Both the position numbers and the translations under genes were made by a program. The notes beneath the pieces are model-generated. The model was not told where the DNA came from and searched no databases. It worked only from the letters and a program-made list of their open reading frames with translations. A DNA stretch of 64,000 bases from Brugia malayi (taxonomy: Eukaryota > Nematoda > Chromadorea > Rhabditida > Onchocercidae), in NCBI RefSeq assembly GCF_000002995.4, contig NW_025062478.1, positions 12,830,001 through 12,894,000 on the forward strand, in the 5' to 3' direction. Position 1 is the stretch's first letter. Each line of letters begins with the position of its first letter. Below are positions 25,663 through 37,575 of this stretch, piece after piece.

Positions 25663-26810
25663 TAACCATCCAATCATTCCAATCAACCATTTTTTTTTTT
25701 TGATTCTTTTAATTTTTCGCTTTTCTCATTCTTCTCTTTCTTCACTTTTAATAAGATAATTTTATATTAAAAAAAAGAAAGACAATATATGTTTATAGAA
25801 AGTGAGAGAAGTGCACTTTTTTTTCTTTCTCTCAATTTTTTGTTTCATTCGTTTCATTTTAATTTTTCTATCACTTTTTTTAAATTGGTTACCTTTTTTT
25901 TTTTTTGAAATTTAAATGGAAATGAATCATTTTTTTTGTTTTTTTTTTCTCTTTAAAATAATACTATTTAAGTGGAAATTTTAAAAATTTTTTCTTTTTT
26001 TATGCATTTATTATTGCGATTAGCAATAACAGTTAGTTTTATTGATTTTATTGCTATTGCTGTTATTATTGTTGTAGCATTACTGTTATTAGCTAGATAA
26101 ACAATTATTATTTGCTGCTTTAATGCCAATATATGTATGTATATCGAATGAAACTAATTAATTAATTTTAATTAATTATTGTATATGAACCAAAATTAAC
26201 GGAATATTATTTATTGTACAAATGAAAAAAGATGAAGCGGAAATGAGGACAGAAAGAGAGGCGCAAAAAGGTCGCCGATTAAGAAAAGAAAGAGATGACG
26301 AGAAAAGATGAAGTAGGGAATAAAATAATAGAAGAATGTTTAAATTTTCTTTGTTAATAACATTTTGTTAAAAATTTCTCGAAATGACTTTTAAACTTAA
26401 AGATACATTTATAAAATTTAATATTTTCTAATTGTTTCACTTTTTTTTTTTTTTTTAAACTAACAAAAATTTTAAATATTATTATATTTTTGCATTACTA
26501 ATATGCAAATAAGTGCAATATAATTTTTTTTTTTTTATTTTTTTGCATAAGTAAATTTCTGATTAATTTAAAATATAATTAAAAAATTATTTATTAAAAT
26601 TTCTGCATATCGATTTTCATTATTTTAAATTCTTTCTTATTTTATTCATCAGAAAACGTTAGTTCCAATTTATTTCACATGTAACTTTTTCTTTTTCTTT
26701 GCTAATATCTTTTTTTTTTTTTTGTTTTAATTTAAATTAATATTTTATTGATTAAATTAATACATGAATACTTTTTGCTTCTTTTTTTCATTTATTTATT
26801 TATTTATTTT
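25663..26810. other. AT-rich 5' flank of the TMEM55-like gene
   Basis: No coding exon is supported. There are many T runs, and a purine-rich stretch at 26225-26330. The promoter of the downstream gene should lie here, but no specific element can be named. Confidence 0.4.
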
Positions 26811-26818
26811 TTTTTTAG
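26805..26818 (+). promoter_or_regulatory. Candidate spliced-leader acceptor for the TMEM55-like gene
   Basis: A long T tract ends in TTTTTTTTAG about 110 nt before the ATG at 26929, with no coding exon found upstream. This fits a trans-splice or 5' UTR acceptor, but it lacks the stronger TTTCAG consensus. Confidence 0.4.
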
Positions 26819-26928
26819 GTTAACAAATTGAATAATTCTTATTTTGCAAATAACGAAAAGATTTGCAAGAAAAAAGGAAAAGAAAAAGAATACTACTATA
26901 ATCATTATTAACCTATGTATTACTGATA

Positions 26929-29900
26929 ATGATAACTGATAAAACAATTACAACAAATGCTAATGATAGCATAAATGATAATAATGATAAGAATATTGAT
27001 GCAATTGTTGTGGTACAACGACAAATTGAAATTAATGAACATAATCCAATTGATGCAACAACAATAATGCAATTATTAGCAACAACAACTGAAAATGCTA
27101 AGCAATTAAGCGATAGCAATAAAAAAATTGAAGCATCAAAAGAAATGGATGAAAAATGCATTTTAGGTAAGTAAAAATGCTTTCTCTTTCTTTTTTTTAA
27201 AAAAAAAAAAATCTTTTTTCATTTTTTAATATATTCAAAATTTAAATGATTTCATCAAAAAGAATAAGAAAAAAAAAAGAAATTTATGCAATATGATGAA
27301 TAAGAAAAAAAAAGAAAAATAAACAATTTAAATATTATTTCATATATATAAAGTAAGTAATATAAATTATTTAGTAATATTATAAAAAAAAAAAAAAAAA
27401 AAAACGAACTTACATTCTTTTATTTATTTGTTATATAAATGATATAAATTTAAACTTTTTGTTGTTTAATTTTAAATGTGAAAAAAAAAAAAAAAAAAAC
27501 AAATAATAATAATGATAATGACAATGATAGTAATGATAATAAATAAATAAACAAAATTTTAACCCAACAATTTTAGAAGTATATTCAACAAAATTATTGA
27601 ATGTGCCACCACCAGCATATTCATTAACTAGTCCATGTTTACCACCAAATAGTCCACAACAATTAGATTGGCCACCTGAATCGCCATCATATTTTGATGG
27701 CTATCCACCGTATCCAGCTGGTTTGTGTATTAAAAAAATTTTTTTTTTCTTTTTAATATAAAAATTAAAAAAAAAAAAAAAAGAAATGAAAGAAAGAAAA
27801 GATTTGTTGCAAAAATTTGTTTTTTATGATTATTTAATTATTTAATTAGGAAAAATTGTAAAAAAAAAATTTTTTTTTTCCTTCAGTAATTTTCTAATTG
27901 TTTTAGCTATTTTGTTAGCATAGCTTTAATCTAATAAAAGTGCTTTAAAAAAAAAAAAAAAAAAATTTTATTCATTTCAAAGAAATAATTTCTGATCTTT
28001 GTCCTTTATTATTTTACTTTTACAAAATAATATTATAACTTTTTTTTTTTTTATTTTTGCTTGTAATATAACATGAAGGAAACAAAATTAAGCATTTATA
28101 GTTTAATTTAAAAAATAAAATTGAATATAAATTTAAAAAAAAAAAAAAAAAACGAAAGAAAAAATTACATTAAAAAAATTTTTGTGATAGATATTATTTT
28201 TGCAATACAAATTATTAATTAAAATAAAATTAAAAAAAAAAAAAAAACTATTATTAAGATTTTACAAAAATTGTTGCAACTAATAAATGTAAATTAAAGG
28301 TCCACCATTACTTAAAATTGCTTACCCAAAAGATATTCCCGGTCCAACATATGCTTGCCCGAAATGTGATGGAAGATTTTTGGTAAGTTTATTTTTTTGT
28401 TTAAAAAAAACTTTTTTCACTTTAATTAACTTTTCATATATTAATTAGTTCAATTTTTTTTTTCAAATATGATTGGTAATTTTTTGATTTTGCTAGAATT
28501 TATTTAATTTTATAAAAAGATTTACAATTCATTTTGAATTTACACTGATCAATCGATTAATCATTTTTTAATGCATTCGTTTTCGTTTTTTTTTTTTTTT
28601 TTTTTTTTTTATTTCTTTCCTTTTCTTACACAATTAATTTGATATTTTGAATATTATTTATTAGTTTTTTTTTTTTTTTTTTTTTGTTTTTCATTTATTT
28701 GAAATGACTTAAAAATGAATTAAAAATTATTAATCAAAAATAGATAATAAATTATTTTTTAATCAAAAGAAAAGAGAAGAAAAATAAATAAAAAAAAGCA
28801 AAAAATATTTCTTTTTTTAAAATTATTTATTAAAATAATTGCAGAAAATATGAATTGCTAAAAAAAAAAGAAGAAGAATTAGAGATAATTACAATTATTT
28901 TATTAGTAAATTTAAAAAATTAAAAATTGCAATTATTATATTGGTATAAAAAAAATTTTTTTAAAAAAAATTTAAAAAAAAATATCGATTATTTCATTTT
29001 CTTCATTAATAAATTTAACAAATTAAAAATTGAATTATTAATTAATTAATTAATTTTGATTTCAGTACTACAGACAAGCTGGCATAGTGCAATGTCCATT
29101 TTGTCATTCTGCAATTTCTATTGGTCGATATGTATGTCTAAATATTTTATAAAATAAAATTTTTTCAAAAAAAAGATTTAAAGTGAAACAAAGAAATGGG
29201 AAAGAGACAGAGAGAGAGAGAGGGAGAGAGGGAGAGAAAGGGAAAGAGAAGACAAAAGAAAATTAAGCAAGAATTTATTAAATAAAATTATTGTTATCTT
29301 TTCTTTTTGTATAAATAATTCTTGGAAAAAAAAAAAGAAAAAATTACAATATAAAGAATTTTTTTTATTAAAAATATTTAAATTATAAATTACTGCAAAG
29401 AAAAAAAAAATAACGAAAACAAAAACAAACAAAAATTATTTTAAAATAAATTTGAAATATTCAAAAATGTTATTATCAATTAATTTTTTTGTCATATTTT
29501 TAAAAAAAAATTTATTTGTTTATACAGGTACGAATACGTGCATGCTCATTTATTATGTTTGGTTTACTATTTTTAATTATCAGTTTAACTTTTGGTTTGG
29601 CAACAAAAATACTTACTGATTGTTCGACAGGCTATTTTATTGTTTGTTAGTTTTTCCCTCTCATAATTATATTCAAATTTATGTAAATTTTAATTTGTAG
29701 CTACTATGAAAATCTTAGAATTTTATTAATTCGTTAATTAATTAGTTAATAATTAGTAGCTTTTATTACGATTTCTTAGAATTTATTAATTAGTTAATTG
29801 ATTATTATACAATATAATTTATAAAAATGGATTATTTAGTAAATTGCGCAAAAATGAACAAATTATTATGTAATATAGTTTATGTAATTTTTTTTTTTTT

Positions 29901-30357
29901 CAAATTTAATAAAAATTTGATTTAATTACAGAATTTTTTCAATTAATTTGTATGATGTATTGAAGTACTATCCTAATTGTTCTTCTTTTTTTTTCTTAGA
30001 CATAAATAATGCAGTATTATGATCAATTAAATTTTCTAATTTTAATTAGATTTATTATTATTATTTGTAAAGAAAAAATTTCTTTAACTTAATAATAAAT
30101 ATTATGTATTAAATATGTTAATTAATAAATAGTTAAGTACTAAATTGTTAATAATAAATATTAATTCAATACTTTATCTATAATAACTCAATTTATTAGT
30201 AATAATTAATTTAATACAATTATCAGTTCAGTATTCTAACCCTTTTTCTTCTCTTTTTTCAGTTGCAATGATAGCAGTATCAGGTCTAATGTTATTGATT
30301 CGTGCTTTTCATATGTGTTTCCGTTATCAGGAAACGGAACGTATCGAATTTCCATAA
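26929..30357 (+). CDS. TMEM55-like (PIP4P family) zinc-ribbon, two-span membrane protein, 247 aa
   Basis: Six exons give one frame: 26929-27166, 27577-27720, 28300-28382, 29066-29131, 29528-29645 and 30263-30357. The first 79 residues are polar and Asn/Thr-rich. Residues 80-128 are Pro-rich (VPPPAYSL, YPPYPAG), like the N-terminal tails of TMEM55 proteins. Residues 147-168 hold a CX2C-X14-CX2C ribbon (CPKC ... CPFC) followed by SAISIGR, matching the last cysteine block before the membrane in TMEM55A/B. Two hydrophobic spans follow (about 184-205 and 212-234), then a short tail. Known TMEM55 proteins lie in late endosomal and lysosomal membranes and were described as PtdIns(4,5)P2 4-phosphatases. 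The longer cysteine-rich segment with the catalytic CX5R of vertebrate members is not seen. CPKCDGR fits CX5R by pattern but aligns with the ribbon. Family assignment is good; enzymatic activity is doubtful. Confidence 0.8.
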
Positions 30358-30526
30358 AAGAAAAAGAAAAAAAAAAAAAAAACGGAAGAAGAAAGAAGAA
30401 AATAGAAAGAAAAAAAAAAAAAGAAACATTATAAAACTATAATGCATCAAAGTAACTTTTATAAAAATAATAAAATTTTTATTCAAATAAGTTTAACAAA
30501 ATTTAGCAATGAATTAAATTAAATTA

Positions 30527-30532
30527 AATAAA
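30527..30532 (+). terminator. AATAAA polyadenylation signal
   Basis: First clean AATAAA after the stop of the TMEM55-like gene, about 170 nt downstream and followed by an A-rich stretch. Confidence 0.5.
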
Positions 30533-30903
30533 TATTTACAAAAAAAAAATTTTTTTTAAATGCTATGTTTCTTTTTTTTTTCTTTTTATTTAATAATAAT
30601 TTAAAACTCAGCGAATCATTTTTCATTAATTAATTAATTCATTTGTATTGTCAATAATTATTAATTTATCACCACTTATTTCTTCATTTATTTATTTGTT
30701 TATTTAATGAAAGTATTAAAAGATTAATTGCTAAAATTTTTTGAAAAATCTTATCAAAACTCTTATCATATCATTCTCAAATATCCATATGAAAATTTTG
30801 CAAACTTTTTTCCTTTCTTTTCTTTTGATACTTTCAAATGAAACTCTGTAAAAATATTCAAATTAATTTGTTTTTTTTTTTTTTTTTGTCTTTCTCATTC
30901 TTC

Positions 30904-30937
<34 letters not shown>

Positions 30938-33590
30938 TTCTCCACCAAAAACTTATTCAGAATTCATAAACTTTTAATTTTCTTTTTTTTGAAAAGCAAC
31001 AGGTGATAATAATAATAATAATGTTACAAGAATAATTTCCATATAAAAAAATAAAAAAAAAAAAAAAAGGATATTTGAATTAATTAATTTTATTCCATTT
31101 TTATTATAACAATATATGATCATTTTAATTGCATACTAAATTAAAAAAAAAATAGAACAAATATTAAAAATAATAATTTAATGAAAATTTTGCATTATAT
31201 TTGCCTAAATTTCAGTTGATCGTTAATTATTTAAAAAAAAAAAAAAAAAAGAAAAATGATACAAACAATTAATAAAAATGAATGATAAAATTATTTCCAA
31301 TTACTTTCTTATTCTGCTCAATTTCATTTTGTTTTTTTGCTTTTTTGCTTTTTTTTTTTTTCATTTTTCAAATTTTGTATAATAAATTTATTTTTACTTC
31401 ACATTGTCACATATTTTTGTTGCAATTTTCTTTTTACAAATTATTCATATTGCTGCTTTCTTCACTTTTTTTCTTTTGATTCTTTTCTTTTTTTTTTTTA
31501 TATTTATTTATTTCAAATTTGTTTATATTTTATGCTCAACAATATTTATTTGTATAAAAAATGTTCATTTATTTATGTTTTTCTGTTTATTTATTTATTT
31601 ATTTTTTTTGTTTATTTGTTCGTTTGTTCGTTCTTCTCTCTGTTTCTTCTTCTCTCCCTCCCTCTCTCTCTCCCTCTCCCTCTCTCTCTCTTTTAAATTG
31701 TCATAGTTTTGATTTGCATGTATTATGTGCCTAATTAAAGATTAAAGTAATGTATTATGTGCCTAAAAGTTTAAAAATAAGAATGCACTGATGTGTAGTT
31801 GAAATAATAACATTTCTTCAATTAAAATTAAAATAAAACAATAGCAGAAGGAATGAATTCATTTAAATTATAAAATGAAAGGTAATTTTAACTTTTTTTT
31901 TGTTATGAATTATTGCTATTTGTGTGATAGTTCAATTATAGCATATTATTAATATTAATAATATATTAGTAAAATATATATATATAATATATTAATAAAA
32001 TAAATATATAATATATTAATAAAATAAGGAACAGTTGTTAAAATTGTATTGCAAAAATATAATATATATATAAATAAACAAATATAATTAGTTGAGAAAA
32101 AAATAATTAGAAAAAGATTTTTTAAAAAATTAAAAAAATAATAATTTTGAAAAAATTAAAAAAAAAAAAAAAAAAAACCTGAAATTCATTCTTCATTAAA
32201 GAATAATAAAAGAAAGAAAAAAGTTAGAATTGATAAAAATGATTTTAAAAAAAATAAAAAAATAAAAAAGAGAAAGAAATAAAATTGAATTGATTATGGA
32301 AATAATAAAGTAAAGCAAGAAAATATACTAATTATCATTAATATATGATAAAGAATAATGGCAGAAATAAATATATAAATTAAACTTATTTAATTAATAA
32401 TTAAAAAATGCGAAATAATTGCAAATGTTTTTTTGTAATTTCCTTCTTTCGTTCATTTTCTTTTTTTTTTCATTAAAATTTATTTTTAATCATTTCATTA
32501 CAATAATTTGAAAATAAATTCATTAATTCATAAATTAATTTCGATTTATTTCTTCTTCTCTTATATCTATTCAAATTATCTTTTCTTATCAAATGTGTAA
32601 AAATTTCTTCAAATTATACAGTAACAATTTGATTATGTTCGATAGAGATAGTCATATTAAACTATCATCAAACTATTTCAATTATTTCTTTTGCTAAAAT
32701 AAAACTTATCATTTTATAAAAGTTAAAGTTTGAAAATAGTAACAATTGTTGCTTGTAATTGGAAATAATTATTATGCATTTTTAGAATAATTATTACCTG
32801 TTAGAATAATTATCATCATTATTGTTTGTGACTAGAATAATTATTATCTTTTTTTTTTTCTTAATTTTTTGATTGAAATAAATAAAAATATGAAAAAGAA
32901 AATATGACCACAGGGGGATTAAAATTTTAAAAGATTTGATTTAATTAATTAAAGGATGATAATAATACAGGATATGTTCTTCACTTTTCGGATTAATATA
33001 ACATAATTTGATAAAACGATAAAAACTGTAGTGCTTTGATGAAATTTAAAAAATAACATTTCATAGTTAACAATAGTTTTCTGATAATTTCAAACGATTG
33101 ATAATGGTCAAAATGAAACAATCATTTTAATTGTTAAATACCTTAATAATAATTCATCAATTCTTTAAAAAAAAAAATAACCTTGCATAAATAATTTTAC
33201 TGTTATTTTATTTTGATATTAAATTCTGCTTAATTTCTTAATTTAGTGCAAATTTAATCACGAATAACTTCTTTAGTTCTTTATTATGAATTTATTTTGT
33301 AAACAAGTTATTTTCAATTAGAAAAATTTATTTCAAATATTTTCCTATTATAATTACATGTTTAAATTTCAAGCTATTAAAATATTACTGATATTTCCAA
33401 TTCAATTATTATTCTAATGATAAGAAAAAAAAAAAGAATTATTATTCTACTATGTGCAAGGTAACAACTAAGCGAAACCAATATTACAGAAATTTGAAAT
33501 ATGTTATAAAATTAGTTAGAGTAAAAGTAAAGTTAATTTAATTGATGCATTCAGGTAAATTATAGAGAATATTCACGATAATTTACGAAA
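30533..33590. other. AT-rich intergenic DNA, no supported gene
   Basis: Contains (CT)n at 30906-30945 and 31652-31695, a TATTTATT tract at 31565-31620, AT repeats at 31970-32025, and a twice-occurring ATGTATTATGTGCCTAA near 31718 and 31751. The open frames are poly-Phe/Leu products of T-rich tracts. Confidence 0.5.
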
Positions 33591-33591
33591 A

Positions 33592-33830
33592 AAAAACCGG
33601 ATAAGGATTGATATCCTGAATCAAAGCTGATAGTTCTCGAAATCCCGAATCTCAGCTAAAACTTGGTACCCTAAATCTTAACTAAAACATCTTAATATCT
33701 TTAATTCTAACTGAAACAACCCGATATAATGAATCTCGACTACAACATCTTAGTGTCTTGAATTTCATCTGGTTGATCTCGATATCCCGAATCACAGCTA
33801 AAACATTTCGATGTCCTAAATTTTTGTAAC
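33592..33830. repeat. Degenerate minisatellite, unit about 30 bp
   Basis: Roughly seven worn copies built around AATCTCAGCTAAAACATCTC and GATATCCTG: ATATCCTGAATCAAAGCT, AATCCCGAATCTCAGCTAA, CCTAAATCTTAACTAAAAC, and so on. Strong divergence between copies marks it as old. Confidence 0.7.
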
Positions 33831-34559
33831 ACAAGATCTCATTCATCATATTTTACACATAGTAATATTAGAAGTCGGAAACCTGAAGAAAATTAATAAT
33901 ACCATCAAATAATAAATGATTGAAATAAAAAAAAAAGAAAAAAAAAAAACAATTTCATATCAGAAAATATAAAAGTAAACAACAATAAAAGGATAGCAAA
34001 TAATATTTTGAACAAAAATGTTATAATTTATTAATAATCAAATTTATTAAATTATTCAAAAATTACTAAATTTAATTTAATTTTTACCTTTTATTATTTG
34101 CAAAGTAAATATTTCATATCATTCAAATTGTTTGACTTTCTCTTTTTCTTTAAAAAAATAAAAAATAAAAAAGCAAAAAAAAAAAAATAAATAAATAACG
34201 AAAAAAAGAAAGGAGAAAACAGTTCATTCATTCATTCATTCATTTATTAATTCATTCATCGTTTCCTTAAAAAAAGAAAACTAATGGCCGTGACCGGAAA
34301 TTGGTAAAAGACGAATCGTCCCGTTCTTAAATTTGAGTGAATTTAAAGTTTTAGGAGTATGTCTGAGAGTTCGACTGGATGAGTTGTTGTAATGCAATAT
34401 TTTGAATTAATTGTTCATTGGGAGTTTTTTTCTTTAGTCTAATTTTTCTTTTTTAGTTCAAATTATGCGAAAATATTTTCTTTGTTATCTTTTTTCCGAA
34501 ATAGCTGAAAATTTTTAACTGCCTGAAATACTTTTCCTTTTTTTTTTTTTTTTTTTTTT
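33831..34559. other. Spacer between two old minisatellites
   Basis: AT-rich, with (CATT)n at about 34225-34262 and a less AT-rich island at 34285-34400 that has no recognisable gene. Confidence 0.45.
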
Positions 34560-34880
34560 GGTTTAATTAGATTACATTTTACGTTATGGTTAAATTACGT
34601 TACGTTTTACGTTACAATTAGATTACGTTGCGTTTTATGTTATAGTTTGATTATGTTTTTAAGTTATACTTTAATTATGTTGCGTTTTAAGTTATAGTTT
34701 TATTACGTCACTTTTTTACATTGAAGTTAGATTACGTTGCGTTTTATTTTATACTTTAATTATGTCACATTTTAAGTTATAGTTCAGTTATGTTATGTTT
34801 CAAGTTATAGTTTAATTATGTTGCGTTTAAGTCATAGTCTTATTACGTCACGTTATGTTTATAGTTAAATTCAGTCATTC
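34560..34880. repeat. Degenerate minisatellite, unit about 28 bp
   Basis: About eleven imperfect copies of TTAAGTTATAGTTTAATTA followed by CGTTGCGTT or TGTTGCGTT. The recurring TTACGTTGCGTTTTA and TTACGTCAC words give many CpG- and ACGT-containing sites in otherwise CpG-poor DNA. Confidence 0.75.
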
Positions 34881-35680
34881 GGGAAATATGCTATTGTTTT
34901 ATACCGGAAATATTTCAGGCGAAAATAAAATATATCATTGATTATGTCGTTTAACATAAAAGCATGAAAACATGCATGAAACACATAAAAGCATGAAAAA
35001 ACTATGGGCATTGTGTTTGAAAACACAAGATTTTTTTTTCTTTAGAGCATAAAACTTTTTTTTTTTTGGAAATCTTTAGACGAAAGCGCAAATATTTTAT
35101 TGTTATTGCTTTTTTGGCTTTTTAGTCGGAAATTAAAACTTGAAAGATTGCTATATTTTGATCCTGAAAAAATGTGGTGTGGAATTTGTGAGATTGTTAT
35201 ATTTTTTTTGATTTAAATTTCGTGTTTATTTATATATAAGATATATATATAAGAAAAGTTTTCATGTGTTTTTGTAATTTAACGTACAGTGGCAAATTAA
35301 GTTACAGAGGGTGCTAATTTACAATTAATTAAAGTTTCGACTTTGTACTTGATAAGTTTTCCATTTTTATTCCCAGCTTGAATATTAAAACTTACTGTCA
35401 AATGTTAAAGTTAGAATTATTATAAGCAAAAGCTATTTTTTTTTTAAATAATTTAAACGTGCTGTTTTCTTTCCCTTTTTTTTTTCTTGCTGTTGTAAAA
35501 AATAGTATATTGGTTAGCTAATTGATATATTCTTTTTAGTTACTGGTAATAATTGAACAATAATACGGAATTTATTTGTTATTGTCATCATTTTCCGCAT
35601 TGTTCTTCATTTTATTACTGTTTGTTTTCAAGATTTCACTCTTTATTATGATTATTACTTTCCGTTAATCATTGTTATTT
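34881..35680. other. 5' flank of the TOM20 gene
   Basis: No coding exon is seen. Duplicated CATAAAAGCATGAAA words occur at about 34957 and 34983. The TOM20 promoter is expected here. Confidence 0.4.
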
Positions 35681-35690
35681 TGCATTTCAG
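35681..35690 (+). promoter_or_regulatory. Spliced-leader acceptor for TOM20
   Basis: TGCATTTCAG lies 21 nt upstream of the TOM20 ATG and no coding exon precedes it. This is the classic arrangement of a nematode trans-splice site. Confidence 0.65.
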
Positions 35691-35711
35691 GTCCATTTTA
35701 CCAAAATAAAG

Positions 35712-37575
35712 ATGGGGAATGAATCGTTTCTATCAAGTATTTTTTCACGTCAACGAATCGTCACTGCAGCTGGTATTGCTGCTGCTGCATTTGTTGGTTA
35801 CTGCATTTATTTCGACCATAAAAGACGTTCGGCACCTGATTACAAGCAGAAAATACGTGAACGTAAGTAAATATTAATTTTAAAAGATTTCCTTTAAATG
35901 TGGAAAAGAAATTTTCCATTTTACAGCAGCGCAATTATTGAAATATAAAAAAAAAAAATCATTTTAGCTAAGTTAGATTTTGGAATCATAATGTGATGAT
36001 TTTATTCTTTGTTCACCACATTTGTTTCGATAATCTTACAATTTTTGTTCTTTGATTTAATTGTCTAATATTTATTTGTAAAATGCATTAAATATTGCAC
36101 CACTGAATGTTTGTAATTTATCATGTTGTATCAAGCATAAATCGATATTGTTACACCTGAATTATGTCCAAATTTCATTGAAAATTTTTTTTTTAAAGTT
36201 ATTGTAAACAAATGAATTACTTTTTAACAAATATATGCTTCAGAACGCCGCGCTACGGAAAAGAAGAAGCAACCGACAATTTTCCCGAATCCACATAATG
36301 CCACTGAAATGCAAGCGTTTTTCCTGCAAGAAGTGCAATTAGGCGAAGAACTTGTAGCAGATGGTACATTTCTTTCTTTTCAAATTTGACAATAGCAGAA
36401 GTGCACAAATAAGTTATTTTATCATCGTTGATATTACAGAATACAGAATACCTATCATCTCTATTATTTCTTTTTATATCGTTCAAATCTTTCATCAGTA
36501 GATTCTATTAACAGCACAAGATTTATCTATTTGAGTTCCTATATTTATCATAATTTTAATTATGTATCAGTTGTAGTCTATATGTTTTAGAGATTTGAAA
36601 TGTGGGAAAATGATTTTTCTGGAAATAATTTTATCTATGCAATTTTTTTTAATGCATTTTTTTAGAGTAATGCATTTCCTAATCAGAAAAGCTTCCCAGT
36701 AGATAAGACTTATTTAAAAATGATGGATGGGAATTGGATTTTTATTACTAATTGAATTAAATTTTTATTATAGGTAACTGTTTCATATTTAATATATTTA
36801 TCTTTTATTTTATTCTATTTTTTTCAATTTAAGGACACACTGAAGAGGGTATTGAACATCTCTGTAATGCAATCACTCTCTGTGGTCAGCCGGCACAACT
36901 GATACAAATTTTCCAACAAACATTGCCAAGCGAACATTTTGATCTTTTGATCCAGAAGTTGCCGGAAACTAAAACTGTGAGATTTAATTATTTTTCTATT
37001 TCAATTACTAGGCTTTCAAATTCATTCTTTCAGCATCTTTTCATTATTTTTTTAAATTTTAAGACGACAGTTATATATGATATATGTCTTTAAAAGGTTG
37101 TTTCGACTACAGTTCTTCCTTATCTTTCTTATATAGACTTGAAACCAATAATATCAGTCTTCAATCAGTATCAGGAGAGGATGAGAGACTTCAAAAAAGT
37201 CTGTCTCTTTAGTAGTACTAGTAATACTTATTTAAAAATAATAAATACTTACGTTTTTATAGTTAGTAATACCTACTTAAATAAATAATCGTTAGAATAG
37301 CCGTTATGGAAAGTTAATGGTCGAATAAAGTGAGCAATTTCAGGACTATAATCCAAGAAGATAAGGTAGAAGTACGATAGTTACAAAATAAATCGCTTTT
37401 ATCTACTTTTCAAATTTATTAACTTTTAAAACATATGCAGCGTCTTATGCGGATGTTCGGTGATCGTGTGGGGCAAGTTGAACGTTCACATGCTGGAGCG
37501 GAAGATGGTGAAGGCCCACTAGCTGTTGCAGCACCGAATACTATTGAAATCAGTGATGATCTCGAACTTGAATAG
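35712..37575 (+). CDS. tomm-20: Mitochondrial import receptor subunit TOM20, 182 aa
   Basis: Four exons, 35712-35862, 36244-36363, 36834-36976 and 37441-37575, give one frame with matching phases. TOM20 is the outer-membrane receptor that binds amphipathic mitochondrial presequences and passes them to the TOM channel. Residues about 15-34 form the N-terminal membrane anchor. They run into GYCIYFDHKRRSAPDYK, the hallmark anchor and basic junction of animal TOM20. Residues 76-91 (FFLQEVQLGEELVADG) and 116-134 (IFQQTLPSEHFDLLIQKLP) are the conserved cytosolic receptor core with its TPR-like helices. The C-terminus is acidic (ISDDLELE), as in other nematode versions. Length is close to the usual 145-190 residues. 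The start is the ATG 21 nt after the trans-splice acceptor. The exons are less AT-biased than those of the TMEM55-like and zinc-finger genes. Confidence 0.96.
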
